Shown: one piece after another, positions 1 to 7,396 of the stretch
Layout of the letters: every line of letters starts with the position of its first letter
How positions within the stretch are numbered: the first letter of the stretch is position 1
Assembly (NCBI RefSeq): GCF_021654135.1
Contig: NZ_JAKGSD010000026.1
Span: 1 to 64,000, forward strand
Length of the DNA: 64,000 nucleotides
Source: Amycolatopsis tucumanensis
GTDB lineage: Bacteria; Actinomycetota; Actinomycetes; Mycobacteriales; Pseudonocardiaceae
Reading direction: 5' to 3'
Notes under the pieces: generated by a model
What the model was told of the DNA's origin: nothing
What the model saw: only the letters and a program-made list of their open reading frames with translations
Databases searched by the model: none
Made by a program: the position numbers and the translations under genes

Positions 1-133
1 AGGCGAACGACGTGACCAGGTACATGATGCCGATCTGCTTGTGGTCCGTCGTGCGCAACAACCGCAGCAGCACCGAACCCTTGGGCGAGCGGCGCGCGAC
101 CGGCCGGGCGGGCGCCGAGGTGGAGGCAGTCAC
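1..133 (-). CDS. ctaD: Cytochrome c oxidase subunit I, N-terminal 44 residues (partial)
   Basis: Read on the minus strand from a GTG at 133, the translation after a short Ala/Pro-rich leader contains TTDHKQIGIMYLVTSFA, the hallmark start of heme-copper oxidase subunit I before its first membrane helix. The rest of the gene lies outside the window. It would encode the catalytic, membrane-embedded subunit of the aa3 respiratory oxidase. It is divergent from the MarR gene, with a palindrome between them. The start is chosen because the actinobacterial family has a similar charged leader before the TTDHK motif; an alternative start further in is possible. Identity is confident despite the short length. 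Confidence 0.88.
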   Translation of the reverse strand, partial: MTASTSAPARPVARRSPKGSVLLRLLRTTDHKQIGIMYLVTSFA

Positions 134-148
134 GAAGGCGAGGTTATC

Positions 149-162
149 TCGCTCGCGAGCGA
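149..162. promoter_or_regulatory. 14-bp perfect palindrome between ctaD and marR
   Basis: TCGCTCGCGAGCGA is a perfect palindrome in the 88-bp divergent gap, with partial flanking symmetry (TTA on the left, CTA on the right). MarR proteins typically bind such palindromes near their own promoter, so autoregulation and possibly control of ctaD is a reasonable inference. No binding data exist here. Confidence 0.45.
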
Positions 163-221
163 ACTATCTACCCGTGGGGCCGTGCCGGTGTCCGGAAACA
201 CACGAGGTATTACTTCACGAC

Positions 222-728
222 ATGGATGGTGATGTCGTCGGCCGGTCGGTGGCGCTGTGGGCCGAGCAGATGCCCGGCCTGGACGTCTCGGCGTCGGAGG
301 TGCTCGCCCGGATCCTGCGGATCGCGCAGCACGTGGAGGGCGCGGAGAACGGCCGACTGCGCCGCCGGCGTGGACGGATGGTGGCCAACGTGGGCGACTT
401 CGAGGTGCTGCGGGCGCTGCGCCGCATCGGCCCGCCGTACGCGATGACACCGTCCCAGCTGCGCGCGGAGATGCTGATCTCGTCCTCCGGGCTGACCGGC
501 CGCCTGCACCGGCTGGAGCGCGACGGCTGGATCACCAGGGAAGCCTCGGCGGACGACCAGCGCAGCGTCCTGGTTACCCTGACCCCGGAAGCGGTGTCCG
601 ACCTGGACGACGACATCGCCGAGCACTTCGCCTTCGAGGACGACCTGCTCGCTCCCCTCACCCCGCAGCAGCGCACCGACTTGGCCGCTCTGCTCACGCT
701 CCTGCTCCGGCGCTTCGAAGACGGCTGA
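222..728 (+). CDS. MarR-family transcriptional regulator
   Basis: A 168-residue protein with the MarR winged-helix fold. A helical N-terminus is followed by a DNA-binding segment (about residues 60-125) containing MTPSQLRAEMLISSSGLTGRL and the wing motif DGWITREASADDQRSV, the DxRxxxV-type signature of the family, and then a C-terminal dimerisation helix. The open frame extends upstream to position 12, but that part overlaps ctaD and the palindrome and does not look like protein, so the ATG at 222 is preferred. It ends 17 bases from the convergent oxidoreductase gene. The effector is unknown. Confidence 0.9.
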   Translation: MDGDVVGRSVALWAEQMPGLDVSASEVLARILRIAQHVEGAENGRLRRRRGRMVANVGDFEVLRALRRIGPPYAMTPSQLRAEMLISSSGLTGRLHRLERDGWITREASADDQRSVLVTLTPEAVSDLDDDIAEHFAFEDDLLAPLTPQQRTDLAALLTLLLRRFEDG

Positions 729-745
729 ACGTCCTGGCCGAGATC

Positions 746-1390
746 TCAGCCCAGAAACTTGACCGCGCTGCGGTAGCCGGTTCCCAGCGGTTCCTGCAAA
801 GTCATGTGGAGGAAGCCCAGCGCTTCGAGTTCACGTGATCGCCGCAAGGGCCCGGCATCAACAGGACGCATACCGGCTGCCTCGACCAGGCCGCTGACCA
901 TACGCTTGGCCGCGACGTCGTCGCCGGCTAGCAGCACGTCCAGCGGCTGCCCGTCCACTTGTCCCGTGTGCAGTGTCGCGGCGAACGTCGTGTTGAAGCC
1001 CTTTACGACCGAAACCTGACGGGTGAGTCGGGCGGCGATCTCCTCCGCGGCCGACGATCCCGGCGGGGTGACCAGCCGGTCGAACGTCGCCCAATCGACC
1101 GGGTTGGTGATGTCGACGACCACCCGCCCGTCCAGTTCGGTCCCGTGGCCGGAGGCCCACTCCAGGGCCGCTTCGTACGGGGTGGCGAGTACGACGATCT
1201 CGCCGGTGACCGGATGCTGGTCGACCGCGCCGCCTCTGGCCGGGGCGTCGTCGCCGGCGATGTCCGATGCCAGTGTGGTCGCCTTCTCCGCGGAGGGCGC
1301 CAGGATCTGCAGCTCCGCGCCGCCGGCGAGCACCCGGATGCCGATTCCCCGGGCCATGTTGCCCGCGCCGATGATCGTCACTGTCGTCAT
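746..1390 (-). CDS. NADP oxidoreductase, coenzyme F420-dependent type
   Basis: A 214-residue single-domain Rossmann protein. The N-terminal IGAGNMARGI is the dinucleotide-binding glycine motif, DITNPVDW sits at the end of the fold as in the family, and VVKGFNTTFAATL is the conserved segment of F420H2:NADP+ reductases and their relatives. Length fits NpdG-like enzymes. It could exchange hydride between F420 and NADP, or be one of the many family members of unknown substrate; the sequence does not separate these. It lies 36 bases downstream of a small ORF and the M20 hydrolase in the same orientation, probably one transcript. Confidence 0.78.
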   Translation of the reverse strand: MTTVTIIGAGNMARGIGIRVLAGGAELQILAPSAEKATTLASDIAGDDAPARGGAVDQHPVTGEIVVLATPYEAALEWASGHGTELDGRVVVDITNPVDWATFDRLVTPPGSSAAEEIAARLTRQVSVVKGFNTTFAATLHTGQVDGQPLDVLLAGDDVAAKRMVSGLVEAAGMRPVDAGPLRRSRELEALGFLHMTLQEPLGTGYRSAVKFLG

Positions 1391-1426
1391 CGCAGACTCC
1401 TTGGTGTCGGCCGGGTCCGTTACCGG

Positions 1427-1567
1427 CTACCCCGGCGGTACGTTGGGAAACGGCCCCGGGAGGGGGCTGCCCCATGCGTCCGGACGCTTGAAAGTGGGCG
1501 GCTCCTTCGCGCGTCGCGGTGGTGCGAGGTCCCGGGTGACTTCCGGCCGGTCTGCGATGGCGGTCAT
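1427..1567 (-). CDS. Small hypothetical protein, 46 residues
   Basis: A short frame starts with ATG at 1567, eight bases after an AGGAG ribosome site, and ends with TAG. It is rich in Pro and Arg and finishes with PLPGPFPNVPPG. It sits between the M20 hydrolase and the oxidoreductase in the same orientation, in what would otherwise be a 266-base gap. I do not recognise it. It may be a true small protein or the 5' remnant of a longer gene whose body has been deleted. The good ribosome site is the main support. Confidence 0.45.
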   Translation of the reverse strand: MTAIADRPEVTRDLAPPRRAKEPPTFKRPDAWGSPLPGPFPNVPPG

Positions 1568-1656
1568 CCGCTCGCTCCTCGTCCTCGGCGCAGAGAGTGC
1601 GACGGCGACGTGAACAACACGGAAACCGCGAGGTCGCGCTCCGGCGCGGTCGTGTC

Positions 1657-2889
1657 TCAGGCCGCCAGCCAGGCGAGCGCGGCCACGGCCATCGCGGTGA
1701 CACCGGTGTCCAGCGTGGGCTGGATGACGGGGGCGAACCGGGGGTTGTGGTTGACCGGAATGTCGTGGGCGAGGGTGCCGCGCTTGTCCGCTTCGGCGTA
1801 TTCGGCGGGATCGGTTCCACCGAAACCCCAGTAGGTGAACGGCGCGCCGAAGGCCTGCGGGATCAGGCTCATGTCCTCGCTCGCGGTCTGCAGGTCGATC
1901 GTGTGCGTCTCGCCGAAGTGGTCGGCGAACGCCGCCGCGACGCGCCGGGTGGGTTCCTCGTCGTTGACGGTGGGCGGGAACGACGCGATCCGCCGGATCA
2001 CCGGTGCCTGCCGGGCCCCGGACGCGGCGCATTCCGCCCGGACGATCCGGTCGATCGCCTCCAGCACGTGTGCGCGCGTGACGTCGTCGTAGGTGCGCAC
2101 GTTGAGCTGGATCACGGCCCGGTCCGGGATGATGTTGGGGCCGGAACCGGCGTGGATGCTGCCAACGGTGAGCACCGCCGGGGTGGTGGCGGCCAGCTCG
2201 CGCGCGACGACGGTCTGCAGGCGCACGACGATCATCGCCGCCATCACCACCGGGTCCACGGCCGACTCGGGGTTCGACCCGTGCGCGCCGCGGCCGTGGA
2301 CGGTTACTTCGAGACTGTCCGCAGCAGACAGGAACGGGCCCGCGCGGATTCCGACGTACCCCGCGGGGTAGGGCAGGACGTGCTGGGCCAGCACGACATC
2401 CGGGGTGGGCACCCTGCCGGTCAGCCCGTCGTCGATCATCGCGTCGGCGCCGTCGCCGTTCTCCTCCGACGGCTGGAAGAGTGCCACGAACGTGCCCTGC
2501 CAGGATTCCCTGGCTCGCGCGAGCAGCCGCGCGCACCCGGTCAATGCCGTCACGTGCACGTCGTGCCCGCAGGCGTGCATGACCGGCTGGTCGCCGTCGG
2601 TGACGGTGGACGCGTAGGGCAGCCCGGTTTGTTCCCGCACAGGCAGGGCGTCCATGTCCGCTCGCGCCATCACCACCGGCCCCGGCCCGTTGGCGAGGAC
2701 CGCGGTCACCCCGGTGCCCCCGATGCCCTCGGTCACGTCGTACCCGTCCTCCCGCAGCGCTTGCGCGACCTTGGCGGCGGTGCGGTGTTCCCGCAGGCCC
2801 AGCTCCGGGTGCCGGTGCAGGTCCCGATAGAACTCTTCCAGGTCGGCCCGGACCGCATCCAGACCGGTGAGGACCCGATGAACGCTCAT
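1657..2889 (-). CDS. M20-family metallopeptidase / amidohydrolase
   Basis: A 410-residue cytosolic enzyme of the hippurate hydrolase / N-acyl-amino-acid amidohydrolase group. RHPELG near residue 26 and HACGHDVH at 105-112 are the classic zinc-binding signatures of M20D, followed by a QPSEENGDGA metal/catalytic glutamate segment around 140. The dimerisation lid occupies the middle third, and the C-terminal PVNHNPRFAP supplies the last metal histidine. It would hydrolyse N-acyl amino acids or similar amides. The ATG at 2889 follows a strong GAGGAGG site; the frame continues upstream but without family-like sequence. It heads a leftward group with the small ORF and oxidoreductase. Confidence 0.9.
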   Translation of the reverse strand: MSVHRVLTGLDAVRADLEEFYRDLHRHPELGLREHRTAAKVAQALREDGYDVTEGIGGTGVTAVLANGPGPVVMARADMDALPVREQTGLPYASTVTDGDQPVMHACGHDVHVTALTGCARLLARARESWQGTFVALFQPSEENGDGADAMIDDGLTGRVPTPDVVLAQHVLPYPAGYVGIRAGPFLSAADSLEVTVHGRGAHGSNPESAVDPVVMAAMIVVRLQTVVARELAATTPAVLTVGSIHAGSGPNIIPDRAVIQLNVRTYDDVTRAHVLEAIDRIVRAECAASGARQAPVIRRIASFPPTVNDEEPTRRVAAAFADHFGETHTIDLQTASEDMSLIPQAFGAPFTYWGFGGTDPAEYAEADKRGTLAHDIPVNHNPRFAPVIQPTLDTGVTAMAVAALAWLAA

Positions 2890-2995
2890 CGTCGCCGACC
2901 TCCTCGGCCTGGCGCGGGAGCGGTACGTCTCCCGTCCGGGATTAGGCCACTTCAGCCGAGTGTAGGAGCGCAACGCTGAGGGCGCCGGGCGGCAG

Positions 2996-3484
2996 TCATC
3001 GCCGGTAGCGAGGATCCAGCGCCCCGTCGGCCGGGGCCCAGCCGATTCTCCCGGCGTCCCACCCGGCGGTCAGGGGGACCCACCAGAAGAAGGTGACCTT
3101 GCGCTCGGTGAACAGCCACCTCCCGTCCTGGCGCACCAGCGAATCGGTGTAGCGGCCCGCGGCGACCTGTGCCTCGCCGTCGACCACGCAGGGCTGGTAG
3201 AGCCAGGTTTCCCCGGAGGCGGCGTCACCGTCGACCGTCACCGTCTCGTTGGCGCTGAAGTGCCACCACGCGGTGAGCGGACCGCGCTGCAGACCGGCGA
3301 AGAACGTCCGCAGTTCACTGCGCCCGCTGGCGGTGGACAGGCCGACGAACCGGCCCTCCTCGGTGAACAGGCCGGCGAGCTCGTCCCAGCGCCCGTCGTC
3401 GAGGTACTGGCAGTACCGCGCACGCAGCTGGCCGATCTCCTGGACGTCTTCGAGCCGCCGGATCCTGGCCTCCAGGTCACCCAT
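2996..3484 (-). CDS. SnoaL-like / NTF2-fold protein
   Basis: A 162-residue single-domain protein. The N-terminal LEARIRRLEDVQEIGQLRARY and DDGRWDELAGLFTEEG are typical of the SnoaL_4 (nuclear transport factor 2-like) family, which includes polyketide cyclases, dehydratases and ring-hydroxylating dioxygenase beta subunit relatives. No catalytic assignment is possible from sequence alone. It lies downstream of the TetR regulator in the same direction, and its promoter region carries a GAACGATCGTTC box (3514-3525), so it is probably a direct TetR target. Confidence 0.82.
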   Translation of the reverse strand: MGDLEARIRRLEDVQEIGQLRARYCQYLDDGRWDELAGLFTEEGRFVGLSTASGRSELRTFFAGLQRGPLTAWWHFSANETVTVDGDAASGETWLYQPCVVDGEAQVAAGRYTDSLVRQDGRWLFTERKVTFFWWVPLTAGWDAGRIGWAPADGALDPRYRR

Positions 3485-3513
3485 GCCCGCCTCCCCGCTC
3501 TCTGCCTCAGTAC

Positions 3514-3525
3514 GAACGATCGTTC
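3514..3525. promoter_or_regulatory. Candidate TetR operator GAACGATCGTTC (copy 1)
   Basis: A perfect 12-bp palindrome 30 bases upstream of the SnoaL-like gene, matching GAACGNNCGTTC. Two more copies occur at 4244-4255 (upstream of tetR) and 10283-10294 (upstream of the MFS operon). This box type is typical of acyl-CoA-responsive TetR regulators in actinomycetes; that link is inferred. Confidence 0.6.
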
Positions 3526-3570
3526 AGACGATAGGCGGGAGCGGAGCCGGTTGGCAAGGCGTGCCTGCGG

Positions 3571-4188
3571 TCAGTCGCGGGTTTCGAGCAGGGCGAGCGC
3601 GTACCGGGCGTGCTGCTCGGCGAGGGCCTTCCGGGAGAGGCGCCCCCCGGCGCGGTACCAGGTGGAGATCGCCGAGCACATCGACACGATGTTCCGTGCG
3701 GCGCCGTCGGGGTAGGGGGTGGTGAACCGGCCCTGGGCGACGCCCTCGGCGATGATCTCCCCGAAGATGGCCTGGGTGCTGTCGCGGGCGCGGACGATCC
3801 GTTCCCGATGCTCGCCGTGGAGGTAGCGGATCTCGCTGATGGCGACCAGCGCTGCCGTCTGGTGGTCCACGACGAACCCGACGTAGGCCTTGACCGCTTC
3901 CCGCATCCGGTCGGCCGGGTCGCCCCCGGCGGCCTGGACCGCGGCGCTGGTGCGGTTCAGCAGCTCGTCGTTGGCTCGCTGGAGCAGTTCGGCGAGCAGG
4001 TGCGATTTCGACGGGAAGTAGTTGTAGAGGTTGGACAGGCTGGTTCCGGCGCCGGCGGCCACATCGCGTGTCGAGGCGCCGTTGAAGCCCTTTTCGCCGA
4101 ACGCGGCCAGGGCTGCGTTGAGGATCGCCGCCTTGGTGCCCCGGCCGGTTTCGCTGATCAGCGCGGCAGCAGCAGAACGACTGTTCAT
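3571..4188 (-). CDS. TetR/AcrR-family transcriptional regulator
   Basis: A 205-residue regulator. The N-terminal helix-turn-helix spans about residues 18-65, with ILNAALAAFGEKGFNGASTRDVA and SLSNLYNYFPSKSHLL, the recognition-helix signature of TetR proteins. The C-terminal ligand domain resembles those of the KstR/FadR/PaaR-like branch that senses acyl-CoA compounds, though this subgroup call is tentative. A GAACGTTCGTTC box 56-67 bases upstream of the start suggests autoregulation, and identical-type boxes upstream of the SnoaL gene and of the CoA-catabolic operon at 10.3 kb suggest a small regulon. Confidence 0.92.
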   Translation of the reverse strand: MNSRSAAAALISETGRGTKAAILNAALAAFGEKGFNGASTRDVAAGAGTSLSNLYNYFPSKSHLLAELLQRANDELLNRTSAAVQAAGGDPADRMREAVKAYVGFVVDHQTAALVAISEIRYLHGEHRERIVRARDSTQAIFGEIIAEGVAQGRFTTPYPDGAARNIVSMCSAISTWYRAGGRLSRKALAEQHARYALALLETRD

Positions 4189-4243
4189 CCGGCGAGGTTA
4201 CACGTTCTTGACGGACCTCGGAGCGACTGGTTCCCTGGAGTAA

Positions 4244-4255
4244 GAACGTTCGTTC
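4244..4255. promoter_or_regulatory. Candidate TetR operator GAACGTTCGTTC (copy 2)
   Basis: A palindromic box matching GAACGNNCGTTC, placed between the tetR start (4188) and a ribosome site on the opposite strand (GAGGAGG at 4263-4268, ATG at 4276). Its position fits TetR autoregulation. The rightward start has no convincing gene behind it (see findings). Confidence 0.6.
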
Positions 4256-4340
4256 AGGCCCGAGGAGGCGTGAGCATGGCGAGTCCGCGCACGCCGCCGA
4301 CTCTGGGCTGGGACGGTCCCGCCTGCCGCGGACCGCCGTG

Positions 4341-5129
4341 TCACCCGCGTTCGTGCCCCAGCTCGCCGCTGATCGCCTTCGCGGTCTCGAGCAGCACGGG
4401 GACCACCTCCTCGCGCATCCGGTCCGGCGTGGTGCGCCCGGTCGAGGTGGAGGAGGCGACCGCGGCGATGACCCGGCCGTGGTGGTCGCGCACGGGTGCC
4501 GACAGCGAGATGAGCCCTTCCTCGCGTTCGTTCGCCACCAGCGACCAGCCCTGTTCCCGGACGCGTGCCAGGATCTCGCGGAACTCCGCCGGGTCCGTGA
4601 CGGTGTATGGGGTGAGGCGGGGGAGCCCGCATTCGGCGATCACCTCGTCGACCCGCTCGTCCGGTTCCCACGCCAGCAGCACCCGGCCCAGGGACGTCGC
4701 GTGCACGGGGACGCGCGTGCCGGGGGATACGGTCACGCTCAACACGCGGCGTACCGGCACCCGCGCGATGTAGACGACTTCGTTGCCGTCCATCACCGCG
4801 AGGGTGGCCGACTCCCCGGTCCGCTCGGCCTGTCGCATCAGGTGCGGTTGAGCCAGTTCGGTGAGGGCGTGCGTCGCCGTGTAGTGCTGGCCGATGGACA
4901 GCACCCGCGGTGTCAACGTCCAGTGTGGACCGGACGCGGCCACGTAACCTAGTCGTTGCAAGGTCAACAGGACTCGGCGCACGACCGGGCGGGACAGCCC
5001 GGTCGCCGTCGCGAGCTCGGCCACTGTCGGGTTCGGACGGTCGGCGTCGAACGCGGTGAGCACCGCAAGGCCGCGTTCCAGGCCCTGGATGTGGTTCTGA
5101 CTCGTCTTCTCGTCGTCCATCGGCTCCAT
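4341..5129 (-). CDS. IclR-family regulator (PcaR/CatR-like) of the phenol/catechol operon
   Basis: A 262-residue IclR protein. The N-terminal winged helix (about residues 12-75) has GLERGLAVLTAFD, the classic opening of PcaR/PobR/CatR-type members, and TVAELATATGLSRPVVRRVLLTL. The effector domain ends with GLISLSAPVRDHHGRVIAAVASS, the conserved ligand-binding region. It is transcribed divergently from the flavin reductase/phenol hydroxylase/catA/catB genes, and a GTACAC repeat region fills the 101-base gap. In Rhodococcus an IclR-type CatR controls the cat genes, so the same role is inferred. A second ATG at 5120 is an equally plausible start. Confidence 0.92.
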   Translation of the reverse strand: MEPMDDEKTSQNHIQGLERGLAVLTAFDADRPNPTVAELATATGLSRPVVRRVLLTLQRLGYVAASGPHWTLTPRVLSIGQHYTATHALTELAQPHLMRQAERTGESATLAVMDGNEVVYIARVPVRRVLSVTVSPGTRVPVHATSLGRVLLAWEPDERVDEVIAECGLPRLTPYTVTDPAEFREILARVREQGWSLVANEREEGLISLSAPVRDHHGRVIAAVASSTSTGRTTPDRMREEVVPVLLETAKAISGELGHERG

Positions 5130-5181
5130 TTTCCTCAGTTCTCTTGACAGTCCGCGGGAAGTGTCACACGATCTGCCAGAC

Positions 5182-5216
5182 GTACACTATCCGTTCATCA
5201 CGTACACATAGTGTAC
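5182..5216. promoter_or_regulatory. Candidate IclR operator with GTACAC repeats
   Basis: The divergent gap holds GTACACATAGTGTAC (5202-5216), six-base arms around ATA, plus a further direct copy of the GTACAC half-site at 5182-5187, one helical repeat unit of 20 bases away. The palindrome ends just before the AGGAGG ribosome site of the flavin reductase. IclR regulators commonly bind two such sites. A TTGACA hexamer at 5144-5149 may be a -35 element of the rightward promoter. Confidence 0.55.
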
Positions 5217-5230
5217 AGGAGGTGTGGAGC

Positions 5231-5767
5231 ATGCCGGTCGATCCGCGAGCACTGCGGCGGTGCCTGGGCCACTTCGCCACCGGGGTCACGGTGGTCACCT
5301 GTGACGGCGACGGAAAGCCACACGGGGCGACCGTCAACGCATTCAGCGCGGTGTCGCTGGATCCCGCACTGGTGCTGGTGTCGCTCGACCGCCGGTCGAA
5401 GATCAGCAAGTACCTCGAGGGCGCGCCCTTCACCGTCAACGTGCTGAGCGAACCGCAAAGCGAGGTCGCGCTGCACTTCGCCGGCAAGCCGATGGCCGGT
5501 GCGCCGGACTGGCGGCGTCCCGATCCGCAGCTGGCACCGCAGCTGGGCGGTGCGCTCGCCGCGATCTCGTGCACTCCGTGGCGCTGCTACGACGGCGGCG
5601 ACCACGTGCTCTACCTCGGTGAGGTCGCCGGCTTCGAGGTCGACGGCGGCGACCCGCTGGTGTTCTACCTCGGCGGCTTCCGTCACCTCGGTCCCGTCTA
5701 CCAGGCGGCGCCGTGGCTGCAGTCCGGGGACAGCCCGGGCGCGTCGTGGTTCGCCGCCTCCCTCTGA
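5231..5767 (+). CDS. Flavin reductase, small component of two-component monooxygenase (PheA2/HpaC-like)
   Basis: A 178-residue flavin reductase of the DIM6/NTAB family. RRCLGHFATGVTVVT and HGATVNAFSAVSLDPALVLVSLDRRSK are the conserved flavin-binding segments, and the length equals that of HpaC/PheA2 proteins. It would use NAD(P)H to reduce free FAD or FMN and hand it to the oxygenase encoded next. The ATG at 5231 follows AGGAGG at 5217-5222; the frame upstream is in the operator. It is the first gene of the catechol operon, divergent from iclR. Confidence 0.9.
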   Translation: MPVDPRALRRCLGHFATGVTVVTCDGDGKPHGATVNAFSAVSLDPALVLVSLDRRSKISKYLEGAPFTVNVLSEPQSEVALHFAGKPMAGAPDWRRPDPQLAPQLGGALAAISCTPWRCYDGGDHVLYLGEVAGFEVDGGDPLVFYLGGFRHLGPVYQAAPWLQSGDSPGASWFAASL

Positions 5768-5801
5768 CGTACGTCGTCCGCTATTGCAAAGGAGCAAAAG
5801 C

Positions 5802-7376
5802 ATGACCGCACAGGAGTCCACGCCCGGCCCGGACAGTGCCGCGGACGCGCGGACCACCCGCCCGTTCACCGGTGAGGAGTACGTCGAGTCGCTGCAGGAC
5901 GGCCGGGAGGTGTTCCTCTACGGCGAGAAGGTCAAGGACATCACCGCCCACCCGGCCTTCCGCAATCCCGTTCGGATGACGGCGCGCCTGTACGACGCGC
6001 TGCACGACCCGGCCAAGCAGGACGTCCTGACGGTGCCGACGGACACCGGCAGCAACGGGTTCACGTTCCCGTTCTTCCGCAGCCCCCGCACACGCGAGGA
6101 CCTCCTCGCCGACCGCAACGCGATCGCCGAGTGGGCGCGGATGACCTACGGCTGGATGGGCCGCAGTCCCGACTACAAGGCCTCCTTCCTCGGCACACTG
6201 GGCGCGAACTCCGAGTTCTACGAACCCTTCTCCGGCAACGCGCGCCGGTGGTACGCCGAATCGCAGGAAAAGGTGCTGTACTGGAACCACGCGATCGTCC
6301 ACCCGCCCGTCGACCGCAACAAGAAGCCTGACGAGGTCAAGGACGTGTTCGTCCACGTCGAGAAGGAGACCGACGACGGCCTCGTCGTCTCCGGGGCGAA
6401 GGTCGTGGCGACCGGATCGGCGCTCACGCACTTCAACTTCATCGCCCACTACGGCCTGCCGTTCAAGGACCGCGAGTTCGCCCTGGTGTGCACGGTGCCG
6501 ATGAACACGCCCGGCATGAAGCTGATCTGCCGCAACTCCTACACCAGCATGGCCGCCCAGATGGGCTCGCCGTTCGACTACCCGTTGTCGAGCCGGCTCG
6601 ACGAGAACGACACGATCTTCATCCTGGACAAGGTGAAGATCCCGTGGGAGAACGTGTTCATCTACGGCGACGCCGACAAGGTGAGCAGTTTCGTCCCCGG
6701 CTCCGGTTTCCTGGAGCGGTTCACCTTCCAGGGCGTCACCCGCCTCGCGGTCAAGCTCGACTTCATCGCCGGCCTGCTGCTCAAGGGCGTGGAAGCGACC
6801 GGCACCAAGGACTTCCGCGGCATCCAGACCCGCATCGGCGAGGTCATCAGCTGGCGCAACCTGTTCTGGGCGCTCTCCGACGCGATGGCCGCGAGCCCCA
6901 GCGAGTGGAAGAACGGCACCTTGCTGCCGAACCTGAACTACGGCCTGGCCTACCGGTGGTTCATGACCGTCGGCTACCCGCGCATCCGCGAGATCATCAT
7001 GCAGGACCTCGGCAGCGCCCTGATCTACCTGCCCTCGCACGCGTCGGATTTCTCCTCGCCCGAGGTCCGGCCCTACCTCGACCGGTACGTGCGCGGTTCC
7101 AACGGCTACGACTCGGTCGAGCGGGTCAAGCTGATGAAGCTGATCTGGGACTCCATCGGCACCGAGTTCGGCGGCCGTCACGAGCTCTACGAGCGCAACT
7201 ACGCCGGCAACCACGAGGGCGTGCGCTTCGAGCAGCTCATCGCCATGGAGCAGTCCGGTCAGGCCGATGCCATGCGCGGCTTCGCCGAACAATGCATGGC
7301 CGAGTACGACCTTGACGGCTGGACGGTGCCCGACCTGATCAACAACGACGACGTATCGCTGCTGGGCAAGCGGTGA
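5802..7376 (+). CDS. FADH2-dependent phenol hydroxylase-type monooxygenase (PheA1/HpaB family)
   Basis: A 524-residue member of the 4-hydroxyphenylacetate 3-hydroxylase (HpaB) family, which shares the acyl-CoA dehydrogenase fold. The family opening RPFTGEEYVESLQDGREVFLYGEKV is followed by HPAFRNPVRMTARLYDAL, and the C-terminal half has ERNYAGNHEGVR. Such enzymes use reduced FAD from a partner reductase, here the preceding gene, to add an ortho hydroxyl to a phenol. With catA and catB following, the likely reaction is phenol (or a simple substituted phenol) to catechol, as for Rhodococcus PheA1A2. A chlorophenol or 4-hydroxyphenylacetate substrate cannot be excluded. The ATG at 5802 follows AAAGGAGC. 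Confidence 0.87.
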   Translation: MTAQESTPGPDSAADARTTRPFTGEEYVESLQDGREVFLYGEKVKDITAHPAFRNPVRMTARLYDALHDPAKQDVLTVPTDTGSNGFTFPFFRSPRTREDLLADRNAIAEWARMTYGWMGRSPDYKASFLGTLGANSEFYEPFSGNARRWYAESQEKVLYWNHAIVHPPVDRNKKPDEVKDVFVHVEKETDDGLVVSGAKVVATGSALTHFNFIAHYGLPFKDREFALVCTVPMNTPGMKLICRNSYTSMAAQMGSPFDYPLSSRLDENDTIFILDKVKIPWENVFIYGDADKVSSFVPGSGFLERFTFQGVTRLAVKLDFIAGLLLKGVEATGTKDFRGIQTRIGEVISWRNLFWALSDAMAASPSEWKNGTLLPNLNYGLAYRWFMTVGYPRIREIIMQDLGSALIYLPSHASDFSSPEVRPYLDRYVRGSNGYDSVERVKLMKLIWDSIGTEFGGRHELYERNYAGNHEGVRFEQLIAMEQSGQADAMRGFAEQCMAEYDLDGWTVPDLINNDDVSLLGKR

Positions 7377-7396
7377 GCACGGAGAGGAACTCCACG

